From a virus: 33,900 nt of DNA. The position numbers and the translations under genes were made by a program. Position 1 is the first letter of the stretch. Each line of letters begins with the position of its first letter. The notes below the pieces were generated by a model. The model was not told the DNA's origin. It did no database searches and saw only the letters and a list, made by a program, of their open reading frames with translations. Positions 7,424 to 15,079 of the stretch are shown here, piece after piece. The stretch is from positions 1 to 33,900 of the IMG/VR virus record IMGVR_UViG_3300031629_000035. One strand, given 5' to 3'.

Positions 7424-7806
7424 TCGTCTGGTATCCTTTTGTCTGCATAAATGAACCCGTGTTTGTCACACCAGTCACCATATGTTGATTTAGCACCCTT
7501 GTTCAGCTTTCCTCGACTGTTACTAAACACAAAGCGTATGTCTAACTTAGGGTGCTGCTCCTTTACTTTCAAGTGTTTCTTTCGATCAGCAGCTACAAAC
7601 CGTCCTTTAGATTCAATTATGATGCCATTGGGCAATACGAAATCAGGCGTGTAACTCTTATTCTCGTTTAATATCCACCTAATCTTCATCTTTTCGTACT
7701 CGAAGGTTACTCCCCTTTTCTTAAGGTCAACAGATATGTCATCTTCAAGTCCTGATCGGTATCCGTTTCTTATTGCGTGTTGTCGTCGTTCACTGGTGGC
7801 TGCCAT
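7411..7806 (-). CDS. T7-type endonuclease I (Holliday-junction resolvase)
   Basis: A 131-residue PD-(D/E)xK nuclease. Its active-site residues E21, D55, E65 and K67 fall at almost the same positions as in T7 gp3 (E20, D55, E65, K67): SGLEDD at 18-23, YTPDFVLPNG at 52-61 and IIESKGRF at 63-70. Its role is cleavage of branched DNA during replication and packaging and, with the exonuclease, host DNA breakdown. The start at 7806 has GAGGGA upstream, and the gene overlaps the exonuclease by 37 bases. Confidence 0.9.
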   Translation of the reverse strand: MAATSERRQHAIRNGYRSGLEDDISVDLKKRGVTFEYEKMKIRWILNENKSYTPDFVLPNGIIIESKGRFVAADRKKHLKVKEQHPKLDIRFVFSNSRGKLNKGAKSTYGDWCDKHGFIYADKRIPDEWLK

Positions 7807-8483
7807 AACTGTCCCTCATATCTACGTAACCAAAGTAACCTAGCGTTCTCAATGATACGATCTGTATCACCGTCATAGGCTTTCACACAGGCTTCCCAGA
7901 GGTCATCCACTGACTTACAGTTCGCAAGTAGCTTCTCTGCTTTCTTAGGGCCAATTCCTCTCAGCCCCTTGATGTTGTCTGCTGCATCCCCTGTCAGTAT
8001 CTGGGTGTAGAAGAACAGGTCTCCCTTCCACTCACTAACCTGTGTCCAGTCTTTCCTGTTAAAGTTAAAGTGCCAGCAGGGTATTTGTAGCATGTCTTTG
8101 TCGATTGATGCGACAACAGTATTAGGTCCGCACCGTGTAGCTTCTATTGCTATTAGGTCATCAGCTTCTTCTCCTTCACTTACGATTGCACCAAACTTCT
8201 TTACCATATATTCACGTACATGACGTAGGTGCTTAGGCTTGTCTGCTGCTTTCCTGTTTCCCTTGTAGGGATAACTCTTTGCTACCTCAAACCGAAAGTT
8301 GTTAGGCCCAGTCAGATACACCTCAAATTGGTCTGGCGTAACGAAGTCTAACGTAGCCTCAAGGACGAAGTCGAGGAGTACTTCTACTTTCTCTTCCGCG
8401 TCCTTGGGTAAATCGTCTTGAGTGGCAAAGGCTGCGCGATAGGCCAAAATATCGCCATCTACTAGAACCTTGCCTTTAGCCAT
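7770..8483 (-). CDS. 5'-3' exonuclease (T7 gp6 / FEN-like)
   Basis: A 237-residue PIN/FEN-fold nuclease with the expected acidic clusters: VDGDILAYR at 8-16 (D9, D11), EGEEADDL at 103-110, DKDMLQI at 128-134 and GDAADN at 165-170. A helix-hairpin-helix (GLRGIGPKKA at 173-182) follows. It removes RNA primers and degrades DNA from 5' ends, as the T7 gene 6 enzyme does. It lies between the small 66-aa gene and endonuclease I, the same functional cluster as in T7-like replication modules. Confidence 0.92.
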   Translation of the reverse strand: MAKGKVLVDGDILAYRAAFATQDDLPKDAEEKVEVLLDFVLEATLDFVTPDQFEVYLTGPNNFRFEVAKSYPYKGNRKAADKPKHLRHVREYMVKKFGAIVSEGEEADDLIAIEATRCGPNTVVASIDKDMLQIPCWHFNFNRKDWTQVSEWKGDLFFYTQILTGDAADNIKGLRGIGPKKAEKLLANCKSVDDLWEACVKAYDGDTDRIIENARLLWLRRYEGQLWQPPVNDDNTQ

Positions 8484-8683
8484 TAGAAGCCGCCAAAGAC
8501 CATAGAGCCATCGTCCTTCTCGAAGGCTACATCTTCTACGTAACCATAACCTCCCGCTCGTGCTGCGTCTGCAAAGGCTTGTCCTAGCCCGTAGAGGTCA
8601 TCAATGTTACCTCGTACCACTGTTGTGCTACCATCGAACCCATCGTCTTTACTGTCTGCTGTAAATGTAATAGATACTTGCAT
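8483..8683 (-). CDS. 66-aa acidic hypothetical protein
   Basis: A 66-residue acidic protein (DSKDDGFDG, then FEKDDGSMV) ending in FGGF. It fits exactly between SSB and exonuclease with one-base or end-to-start junctions, so it is translated with both. Its beta-like start (MQVSITFTA) followed by a short helix suggests one small alpha/beta domain. The GGF terminus echoes the GGF end of the neighbouring SSB, which may or may not mean a shared binding partner. No family recognised. Confidence 0.7.
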   Translation of the reverse strand: MQVSITFTADSKDDGFDGSTTVVRGNIDDLYGLGQAFADAARAGGYGYVEDVAFEKDDGSMVFGGF

Positions 8684-9189
8684 TAGAACCCACCCTCATC
8701 ATTGTCTGCTTCATACTTAAGGTGGTCGGTAACTAGAACCTTTTCCATAGTTGTAATCTTACCGTCCCACACATCGAACTTCACTGTAGCCTTTGAGCCA
8801 TTACCAATGAGACCATCTGCATCCCAGTCCCAGTTGACATACTCTCCGTCAACCATCTTGAGAACCGCTGGAGCGCCTGTAACAACTCCCTGCTCTCCTG
8901 TCTCCTGATTTCGGAACTTAGGGTTAAAGTGAGGTCGTGTCGCCTTGTAGAAACCCTTACCTTCCTTACTGGTCTTAAACAGTTGCGCTTGTAGTCCCTT
9001 GTTTGGGATGCCGTCAGCAACCATCTTATTCTTTGTTTCATCGTCAATGACGCAGTTAACAACGTAGATGCCTTGCTTTGCATCAAAGTTATTTGCCATA
9101 TCAGAACCGTCTCGTGGTCCCATGTCGCGGTCTTCTTCCCGCAACTTAGTCCACTCTAGTTCACACTCTACATAAACTTTCTTGCCCAT
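8683..9189 (-). CDS. Single-stranded DNA-binding protein, T7 gp2.5-like
   Basis: A 168-residue protein with an OB-fold-type beta-rich body and an acidic C-terminal tail ending DNDEGGF, the hallmark of phage SSBs that dock on polymerase and helicase. Motifs such as ATRPHFNPKF and KFDVWDGK resemble phage SSB families found with T7-like polymerases. It sits between the polymerase and nuclease genes. AAAGGA precedes the ATG at 9189, and a strong promoter-like element lies only about 27 bases upstream (9216-9257). It is therefore the first gene of its own transcript. Confidence 0.8.
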   Translation of the reverse strand: MGKKVYVECELEWTKLREEDRDMGPRDGSDMANNFDAKQGIYVVNCVIDDETKNKMVADGIPNKGLQAQLFKTSKEGKGFYKATRPHFNPKFRNQETGEQGVVTGAPAVLKMVDGEYVNWDWDADGLIGNGSKATVKFDVWDGKITTMEKVLVTDHLKYEADNDEGGF

Positions 9190-9215
9190 TGAATTTCCTT
9201 TCAGTCGGGGTGTCG

Positions 9216-9257
9216 TACTATACTATATAGACCCAAATCGTATTCTCACAAGTAAAT
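9216..9257 (-). promoter_or_regulatory. Conserved promoter-like element, copy 1 (before SSB)
   Basis: Read on the minus strand this is ATTTACTTGTGAGAATAC, then GATTTGGGTCTATATAG, then TATAGTA. It differs at one of 42 positions from the copy at 21295-21336 and matches the copy at 14103-14135. TTGTGA and TATATA/TATAGT sit 16-18 bases apart like -35 and -10 boxes. It lies in the only real gap (9190-9272) between polymerase and SSB and points at SSB. Confidence 0.75.
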
Positions 9258-9272
9258 AAATAAAATATTTAC

Positions 9273-11117
9273 CTAGTGAATATCTGCATATGTATTACCA
9301 AATTGTACGTCTGTTCCCAGAGGTACGTTTAGCTTTACCTTATCGTTTAACTTGATAGCTGCATCGTGCATAACCTTCTCTACTGCATCCTCATCTCCTT
9401 TCTTTACTAGGGCAATCACCTCATCGTGAAACTGCCCGACACACTTAATTCCGTTCTTACGACACAAGGCAACCCATGTATCAAAACAGAACACTCCAGT
9501 GCTTTGGTTAAGCGTACTGAAACGATCCTTCTCGCTCCGTAAACTGTGCCAAAATCCTGACACTGGGTTCTTGAGCCACATGCCCTCAAACAACTCCCTT
9601 GTCTTTGCTCCTGTAGCTACCTTCTCAATGGCCCAGTTACGTGACCAGAAGGCATCTAAGAGGGTCTGACTAGCCTTCTTACTCATGCCAGTACCTCGTG
9701 CAAGTGCTGCTGCTCCAATGCCATACGTGGCGCTGTAGTTAACAACCTTGTAGTTCTTACGTAACTCCTTAAGTGACCTCTCACCAGAGTTGTGCATGTC
9801 GATGTCACCCTGATTGATAAGACCTGCGTGTAGTGCTAAGTCTAAGTGAGGGTCAAACCCTTCCTTGCTCATAGCTTCTACATACTCAGGATCGTATGGC
9901 TTCATGTAGTGACGCTTTGTCGTATCCTCTAGTGATGTCATGTCAGCACCGCATAACACATAACCTTCTGGTGCAATCAGGCAACCTCGGATCACATCAC
10001 CATAAGGCTTGTCTACGCTCGGTAGGTTCACCAGTGGCTTGAAGTGCTTGAAGCGGAACGTGTTAGTTAGTCCAGCGACACCAGCCTGTAGATAACCGTC
10101 TGTGTGGCCCTCTAAGAAGCTCTTTAGTATCCCTGCACGGTGAGTAAGAACAGTAAGGCCATCAAGCAGGTCAACAGCAGCATCATTAATAGAAAGTTGC
10201 CTAACGCTACTACATAAGTCAGAGCCTTTGCGTACTTGCTCAATCTGTCTCGTGTCTCCACTTTTCTTATCCCTTACGAACTTAAATGTACGTGGTTCCC
10301 AACCTAAAGACCGTAGCCAGTCCTTAACCTGATCGTTAGAGTTAGGGTTGCCACGTTCCTCACCTGTCTTAACCTTAAAGCCTATCGTCGTCACAGACTG
10401 CTTGTACTCCTTGCAGAGAGCCACCCACTTCTCACCGTGTGATGATAACTCTCCGTCTTTCTTGTGCATAACCTTTGGCTTTGTTGCCATACGTTCTAGG
10501 ATACGCTTAGGCATAGCATCTGCGAGTTGCTCAACCTTCTCCTCTTTGAGACGGCTAATTTCGTCGTAGGCTGCTTGTGCCTTTGGTACGTCTAATTTCC
10601 ACTGTAGCTCTTCCTGTTCCCTAGCGCAGTCTAGCTTGAACGTCAGGTAGTCAATTAGTCGATCTTTCTCTGTTGGGTCTTGGTACAGTTTGTTTAACTT
10701 AAGGTCTAAGTCTCGTAGTAGTCGCACGTTGATCTTAACGTCCTCGTCGCACCTGTGAGCGTATTCCTCTGGTGTTAGGTTGTTCCAGTCCTTAATCACT
10801 GGCTTAGGCACTCCGTACTCCTCTCCGTAGCCCTCAAGACCATGCTTCATACGTCCGTGGTTGATGTACCAGCTTAGTGCCAGTGTATCAATCATACGTG
10901 ATTCAATCTTAATGCCTAGTATCATTTCCACTGCTGGGGCATCAAAGCGAACTAGATTATGTCCCGCAAGAGTTTTACGTGTGGCAAAGAACTCACGCAT
11001 TTCGTCGTAGTCATGCGTGTGATGAGTAGCCTTTCCGTCATCAGAGTAGCTCAAGACATGAATCTTGGTCATCTCATTTAAAAGACCATCTGTTTCAATG
11101 TCGAATACTGTTGTCAT
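9273..11117 (-). CDS. Family A DNA polymerase with 3'-5' exonuclease domain (T7-like)
   Basis: A 614-residue replicative polymerase. The exonuclease domain has FDIETDG at 5-11 (D6, E8), GHNLVRFD at 52-59 and a CDEDV segment at 123-127. In the polymerase domain, motif A is ADMTSLEDTT at 391-400 (D392, E397), motif B runs R453-K457-Y461-Y465-G466, and motif C is HDE at 564-566. Tyr461 is at the position of T7 Y526 and E. coli F762. Motif A is unusual: D-T replaces the L-R that normally follows the conserved Glu. It is slightly shorter than T7 gp5 (704 aa). It follows primase-helicase by two bases. Confidence 0.93.
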   Translation of the reverse strand: MTTVFDIETDGLLNEMTKIHVLSYSDDGKATHHTHDYDEMREFFATRKTLAGHNLVRFDAPAVEMILGIKIESRMIDTLALSWYINHGRMKHGLEGYGEEYGVPKPVIKDWNNLTPEEYAHRCDEDVKINVRLLRDLDLKLNKLYQDPTEKDRLIDYLTFKLDCAREQEELQWKLDVPKAQAAYDEISRLKEEKVEQLADAMPKRILERMATKPKVMHKKDGELSSHGEKWVALCKEYKQSVTTIGFKVKTGEERGNPNSNDQVKDWLRSLGWEPRTFKFVRDKKSGDTRQIEQVRKGSDLCSSVRQLSINDAAVDLLDGLTVLTHRAGILKSFLEGHTDGYLQAGVAGLTNTFRFKHFKPLVNLPSVDKPYGDVIRGCLIAPEGYVLCGADMTSLEDTTKRHYMKPYDPEYVEAMSKEGFDPHLDLALHAGLINQGDIDMHNSGERSLKELRKNYKVVNYSATYGIGAAALARGTGMSKKASQTLLDAFWSRNWAIEKVATGAKTRELFEGMWLKNPVSGFWHSLRSEKDRFSTLNQSTGVFCFDTWVALCRKNGIKCVGQFHDEVIALVKKGDEDAVEKVMHDAAIKLNDKVKLNVPLGTDVQFGNTYADIH

Positions 11118-11119
11118 TC

Positions 11120-12676
11120 TTATACTTCCCTTAATGTAAACGTATCTAAGTTAAATCGCATTGTTCCCGCTGCACCCTCTTCTGAGCATGGGCGGTTCTT
11201 CTCAACGCGAATGTGTGTCGTGTTTCGTTCCTCTAAGCTATCTGCTTCTTTCTCTCGTGACAAGTCAATAACGACAGAAGCACGTTGTCCAATCATCTTG
11301 CAATACTTAGGGTCGCCATTGTCATTCGTGTGAGCAATAGTTACGATCCCTACGTTAAGCTCTGCTGCCAGTTTAGACAGACGGATGGATAGATCAGCAA
11401 GCATTGCCTCTTTACCTTCCTCAGATGACCCTACCACTACGTCTTGGATAGGCTCAAAGAATACGAACTTACAGCCACAGGCTTGACTAAAGTATCTGAT
11501 CTGGTCGCATAGCTCTTCTGCACCCTGTCCGTCACCCATAAAGAACTGATAGTACAACTCATCCTTCGTTAGCTTCTGGATAGCTGCAATGACCTGAGCG
11601 TTGGCTCCCTTCTCCTCAATCAAGTCCCTGCGTGTCAGGTTGTCATTACACTCATAAGACACAAGACCTAGCAGAGAGCGTAACTTAGTCTCCTCTACGT
11701 GCATTGCAGCGATTGGTACACCCTGCGAGATCATGTTGTACTCAAGGTATCGCATCACCTCAGTCTTACCAATTCCTGTTGGTGCCTTAATCACTGTGAA
11801 GTGACCCTGCATCAGCCCCAGTATCTTATCGTCTAGTGCTTGTATACCCGTTGGTATATACTCATGCTCTGGTGCATCCTGATACAGCGACAGGAAGTCT
11901 TCTGTAGTGTTCATCACGTTCTCAGGTGTGTACTTACTTGCTGCCCACCATGCGCTCTTGAACTCTGCACCCTTGCCATTCTTTAGGAAGTCATTGGCAT
12001 CTTTGTACGGGTGATGATTGACACGGTAGACCTTGTTAGGGAACAACTTAGCAATCTTATCAGCAAGAGCATTGCCAGCATCGTCTGTGTCTACTGACAG
12101 AACGATCTTCTGGAAGCTATCTAACCACTCCTTACAGTTCTCCCAGAGCTTCTTAGAGGGCGTAGCAGAGGGTAGAGACACAACAGGGTTAGTGTAGCTG
12201 CCCTTGAGTATCTGAGCCACTGAGATAGCGTCTAGTTCACCCTCTGTGATCGTAACCATCTTAGAGCTACCAGCAGTGAACAGGTTCATACCAAAGAGTT
12301 CATCACCCTTGAACCCTGACTTAGCGTAGAAGCCTTTCTCCTTAAGGTTACGTACCTTAATTCCCCCGCTGGGGTACACGTACTCTTGACGATCACCGTA
12401 GGTCAGAACTCCGTAGTCCTCCATTGTGCGGCTCTGGATGCCTCGCATGGTTTCATACTTTCCATCGCTGGGGGTCTCGATCAGCTTTGGTGTGAATGTC
12501 ATCTTGTTATCTCCTTTTGTCGGGTACTTCTCATCCGCCCAATCGAAGGTCTTTCGACTGGATGGATAACCTTGTCCACAAGCGTGGCACTTGCCGAAGC
12601 CTTCGTCGTTATAACTAAAGGCGTCAGAAGAGCCACACGTTTCATAGGGACACTCTTGGTGGGCATGTTCAGCCAT
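11120..12676 (-). CDS. T7 gp4-like primase-helicase
   Basis: A 518-residue bifunctional protein. An N-terminal zinc-ribbon (C9, C14, C30, C33) recognises the primer site. The TOPRIM primase core has TEGELDA at 144-150 (E145, E147) and DTDDAG at 196-201. The RecA-like hexameric helicase has Walker A APTGIGKT at 298-305 and an FFEPIQD strand end near Walker B. T7 gp4 is 566 residues with the same order. It makes primers and unwinds the fork with the polymerase encoded next. AAGGAGAG precedes the ATG at 12676. A second strong RBS precedes an internal ATG (12502), which would give a zinc-less form. Confidence 0.94.
   Translation of the reverse strand: MAEHAHQECPYETCGSSDAFSYNDEGFGKCHACGQGYPSSRKTFDWADEKYPTKGDNKMTFTPKLIETPSDGKYETMRGIQSRTMEDYGVLTYGDRQEYVYPSGGIKVRNLKEKGFYAKSGFKGDELFGMNLFTAGSSKMVTITEGELDAISVAQILKGSYTNPVVSLPSATPSKKLWENCKEWLDSFQKIVLSVDTDDAGNALADKIAKLFPNKVYRVNHHPYKDANDFLKNGKGAEFKSAWWAASKYTPENVMNTTEDFLSLYQDAPEHEYIPTGIQALDDKILGLMQGHFTVIKAPTGIGKTEVMRYLEYNMISQGVPIAAMHVEETKLRSLLGLVSYECNDNLTRRDLIEEKGANAQVIAAIQKLTKDELYYQFFMGDGQGAEELCDQIRYFSQACGCKFVFFEPIQDVVVGSSEEGKEAMLADLSIRLSKLAAELNVGIVTIAHTNDNGDPKYCKMIGQRASVVIDLSREKEADSLEERNTTHIRVEKNRPCSEEGAAGTMRFNLDTFTLREV
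12500..12517 (-). promoter_or_regulatory. Internal RBS and start for a short primase-helicase form
   Basis: On the minus strand AAAGGAGATAACAAG is followed by ATG (codon 59 of the primase-helicase). The RBS is as strong as that of the full-length start. It falls just after the zinc-ribbon, as the internal start of T7 gene 4B does (Met64). Use of it would yield a helicase of about 460 residues without the primer-site domain. Confidence 0.6.
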
Positions 12677-12699
12677 GTGGCTCTCCTTTGTTTATTTTA

Positions 12700-13128
12700 T
12701 TACTTAGTAGGCAGTTCGTCTACGTAATGGTCTGGGGCGACAAGATCACCTTCATCCACAGACAGAGCGCCCTTAAGGTAAAGCTGCGCGGTGGTTTGAA
12801 ATACAAACTGCTTCTTCTGCAAAGCCGCCGCCATGCTTACACGTTTATTCCAAGCAGCAAATGTTGACTCTGGGTAGTTACTTACTGCCCAATAGAATGG
12901 TACATAAGCATCCACTTCACTACAGTACGTGGGGGAGTTTAGCTCTTGGACGACATCATCTTTTGCAAAGGCTTGGCTCCGCAGTTGTGTAGCCTTTGTG
13001 CTGCTAAGGCTTCTTGCCCCAGCTTCTACTGCATCTCTCGGAGTCTTACGATCTCCATAGAATTTAAATACTGAACGCTCACGCATTTTCTCAATCGCGA
13101 AGTCGAATAGGCTCTGTTGATTTTCCAT
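12700..13128 (-). CDS. 142-aa hypothetical protein
   Basis: A 142-residue soluble protein, helical at the start (SLFDFAIEKMRERS), with RKTPRDAVEAGARSL and a central aromatic segment (YVPFYWAVSNYPESTFAAW). It ends acidic (DEGDLVAPDHYVDELPTK). AAAGGA lies before the ATG at 13128. It sits between the ParB-like gene and primase-helicase, in the position where T7-type modules carry accessory replication genes. No domain recognised; a role in replication initiation or helicase loading is only a contextual guess. Confidence 0.72.
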   Translation of the reverse strand: MENQQSLFDFAIEKMRERSVFKFYGDRKTPRDAVEAGARSLSSTKATQLRSQAFAKDDVVQELNSPTYCSEVDAYVPFYWAVSNYPESTFAAWNKRVSMAAALQKKQFVFQTTAQLYLKGALSVDEGDLVAPDHYVDELPTK

Positions 13129-13140
13129 TGTCGGGTTCCT

Positions 13141-14013
13141 TTAGTTTAGTTGCTGTTTAGTGGTTTCGGCAGAAAAGTCTTCACGTAGGTCATTAAGTAT
13201 GTCTGACATCTTGTGTAAGGCTTCGGTCTTTAACCCTAGTGGGTCAGGGTACATGAAAGCTAAAAGCTCTCTTTTGATGTCCTTTTCGTCAAACTTTGTA
13301 CACAGTGTCTCCATTAGTCCTACAAACGCTGGGCCAACGCTACGTATGTCAGTCTCTTTTTTGTCCCTAGCTATGGCATTAAGATCAACCACAGTGGGGG
13401 CGACAGTCTTGTTAATAGCCTCCTTTTGTTTTTGTCGTCTGTCCTTTACGACCTCCTTAGCCTCTTTGTAGCCTTCTGGTGTTGTAGCTTTGGCTGCTAA
13501 CTCAGGGTCTGCCATGATCTCCTTTCGGTCTTTCTCCCATCGGTTGACTGTCATTCGACTGACCCCAAGAGCATCAGCGTGGTCTTCTTGGGACGGAACC
13601 GTTGTAACATCTGTTACATCGGTAGAGTTTTGCTTTAAACTGTCCTCTCGTTTACGAACACCCAAGGCAGTGGAACGTTGAGCGTAGAAGAAATTCTTAG
13701 CTTCCTCACTCCAATGACCACGATTTACCTGCTCCTTGGTAACCTCTTTGACAGCTTCCTCACGGGTGCCTTGGAACTCAGTAAAGATTGGATCAACACC
13801 AGCCTTAACCGCAGCTAAATATCTATGACGACCATCAAGAATCTTACCTTCGTAGATAAGTATGGCATGTTTTCTGTCAAACCCGCCATCTTCCATATTC
13901 TTGGCTATCTTACCTACAGTGCTTTCTATGAATGGTGACCATAAACAAATCTCATGGTACTGCCATTCTGGTTTATCTGGCAACATACTTGCCAAGTATT
14001 CATTATCATCCAT
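13141..14013 (-). CDS. ParB-like DNA-binding protein with HTH
   Basis: A 290-residue protein. The N-terminal ParB/sulfiredoxin-type domain has ILDGRHRYLAAVKAG at 58-72, including the GRHR nucleotide-binding motif. A helix-turn-helix follows at about 143-162 (EDHADALGVSRMTVNRW), then a Lys/Glu-rich linker and a helical C-terminus. Phage ParB-like proteins can be partition, regulatory or nuclease proteins; no ParA partner is seen here. AAGGATAAGG precedes the ATG at 14013, with a promoter-like element about 90 bases upstream. Its own coding sequence carries a 27-bp palindromic site duplicated before terS, hinting at autoregulation. Confidence 0.83.
   Translation of the reverse strand: MDDNEYLASMLPDKPEWQYHEICLWSPFIESTVGKIAKNMEDGGFDRKHAILIYEGKILDGRHRYLAAVKAGVDPIFTEFQGTREEAVKEVTKEQVNRGHWSEEAKNFFYAQRSTALGVRKREDSLKQNSTDVTDVTTVPSQEDHADALGVSRMTVNRWEKDRKEIMADPELAAKATTPEGYKEAKEVVKDRRQKQKEAINKTVAPTVVDLNAIARDKKETDIRSVGPAFVGLMETLCTKFDEKDIKRELLAFMYPDPLGLKTEALHKMSDILNDLREDFSAETTKQQLN
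13595..13621. repeat. 27-bp duplicated site with 7-2-7 inverted repeat, copy 1
   Basis: GGAACCGTTGTAACATC followed by TGTTACATCG, identical over 27 bases to 21595-21621. The core TGTAACA-TC-TGTTACA (13603-13618) is a perfect inverted repeat. It lies inside the ParB-like gene, encoding about residues T131-P140, just before the HTH. Confidence 0.8.
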
Positions 14014-14102
14014 AACCTTATCCTTTAGTTATTACTTGTTGTTGTTAACACTTAAGATAACTTAAGTTATAACTTGTGTAAGAAAACTTACAAGGTACAT
14101 CT

Positions 14103-14135
14103 TACTATATAGACCCAAACTTAATTCTCACAAGT
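14103..14135 (-). promoter_or_regulatory. Conserved promoter-like element, copy 2 (before ParB-like gene)
   Basis: On the minus strand it reads ACTTGTGAGAATTAAG, then TTTGGGTCTATATAGTA, sharing all but the variable spacer bases with copies 1 and 3. It is placed between the sigma gene stop (14145) and the ParB-like start (14013), leaving a leader of about 90 bases. That leader contains CTTAAGTTATCTTAAG and TTAACA, also seen after copy 3. Confidence 0.75.
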
Positions 14136-14149
14136 CACGAATTGTTACA
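14136..14149. repeat. CACGAATTGTTACA site, copy 1
   Basis: A 14-base word found exactly three times (also 21037 and 21205), always outside or at the edge of genes. Here it abuts promoter-like copy 2 on its upstream side and overlaps the stop codon of the sigma gene. It contains TGTTACA, the half-site of the 27-bp duplicated palindrome. An operator for a phage regulator is likely. Confidence 0.6.
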
Positions 14150-14720
14150 CTTTAGACATTTTATACAATGCCTCATCCTCCCAAAGGGCTACAGCCTGTT
14201 GTCTAACCCCATAAAACACTGATACTTCATCCTGTGTCATGTCTTTAAAGTATCGCATGTTAATCACATCCTTTTCTTTGTCGTTTAAGTTCTTTAGTCC
14301 CTTTTCTATGTAGTCCTTTCGTTCATAACTAGCTGTACAGTCCTCCACTGTACCCATGAACTCCTCATCAAACTCCACTGTTGTAGACTTCAAAGCGACA
14401 TCAAGAACTCTCTTGCCCTCCTCCGAGTAGTTCTGACCTGTGTACTCATTGCCCAATGCCACCTCTGTAGCTGACCTAGACGAAGGAATAGTGACAGCCT
14501 TTGTCTTTACGTTAATATAGTCATACATGGCCTTGTTAGCTCTACGGTACAGACTGGCTGGATATTCGTCAGGTGTAGTCTCTAGCCGCTCATAGACAGC
14601 CAGAACACCCTCTGATACTAAGTCGTCATTCATGTGGGGTCGCCTGTACTTACGTGACAGCTTCTCACACATGACTACTATTTCGTCTGTGGTCAGCTTC
14701 TTTACTTGCGTCTTTTCCAT
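14145..14720 (-). CDS. RNA polymerase sigma-70-family factor
   Basis: A 191-residue protein with a region-2-like segment (NDDLVSEGVLAVYERLE at 31-47, then RRANKAMYDYINVKTK) and a C-terminal region 4 (LNDKEKDVINMRYFKDMTQ, then VFYGVRQQAVALWEDEAL) with its helix-turn-helix. The two-domain size is that of small group 4 or phage sigma factors. It should redirect host RNA polymerase to phage promoters; the three conserved promoter-like elements in this window are natural targets. It ends 10 bases from promoter-like copy 2 and is the last gene of the upstream minus-strand block. Confidence 0.85.
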   Translation of the reverse strand: MEKTQVKKLTTDEIVVMCEKLSRKYRRPHMNDDLVSEGVLAVYERLETTPDEYPASLYRRANKAMYDYINVKTKAVTIPSSRSATEVALGNEYTGQNYSEEGKRVLDVALKSTTVEFDEEFMGTVEDCTASYERKDYIEKGLKNLNDKEKDVINMRYFKDMTQDEVSVFYGVRQQAVALWEDEALYKMSKV

Positions 14721-14879
14721 CTATTCTGCTCTCGTGTTGATTACGAATACTGGTGTTATCGGCTGCAACTCTCGTAGCTTCGCTGCGCCATCGTTGGCTT
14801 TCTGGTAAGTCATCAACGGCAAGTCTAAGTTAACGACAGTGCCGTTAGCTGTCTCTGTTGCTATTGCAAATGTCTTCAT
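14721..14879 (-). CDS. 52-aa hypothetical protein
   Basis: ATG 14879 to TAG 14721, directly abutting the sigma gene and overlapping the upstream stop as TAATG. The sequence starts [17 protein letters not shown] and continues with a Lys/Ala helix (YQKANDGAAKLREL), then a short strand (ITPVFVINTR). It looks like a compact beta-alpha-beta domain. Coupling on both sides supports it as real. A role connected with the sigma factor (for example an anti-sigma partner) is possible from position alone. Confidence 0.6.
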   Translation of the reverse strand: MKTFAIATETANGTVVNLDLPLMTYQKANDGAAKLRELQPITPVFVINTRAE

Positions 14880-15079
14880 TAAAGTAGCTCCTCGTATTTG
14901 TTAAATAGTTGTTCAAACTTCCACTGATAAACCTGCTGCATACCCATGAGTGCGTTCATTAGTTCGTCAGGTGTAGGGTCACGTTCACCATCACCAATCT
15001 GTCTGAACACTGTCTCAAGATCATTACAGACTGACCAGCAGTCCATTATCATTGGCTCTAAGTCACGTAGTTTAGTCAT
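14879..15079 (-). CDS. 66-aa helical hypothetical protein
   Basis: I place the start at ATG 15079 (MTKLRDLEP), which overlaps the ThyX stop and has AAGGAG 7 bases upstream; an ATG at 15094 lies inside thyX without an RBS. The protein is predicted all-helical ([19 protein letters not shown], then [20 protein letters not shown]). No family recognised. It is translated between ThyX and the 52-aa gene in one transcript. Confidence 0.65.
   Translation of the reverse strand: MTKLRDLEPMIMDCWSVCNDLETVFRQIGDGERDPTPDELMNALMGMQQVYQWKFEQLFNKYEELL

Noticed and set aside
13141-14013. Evidence for plasmid-like prophage partition (ParA/ParB)
   Set aside because: A ParB-like gene is present but no ParA ATPase is seen in the window, so a partition system is not supported.
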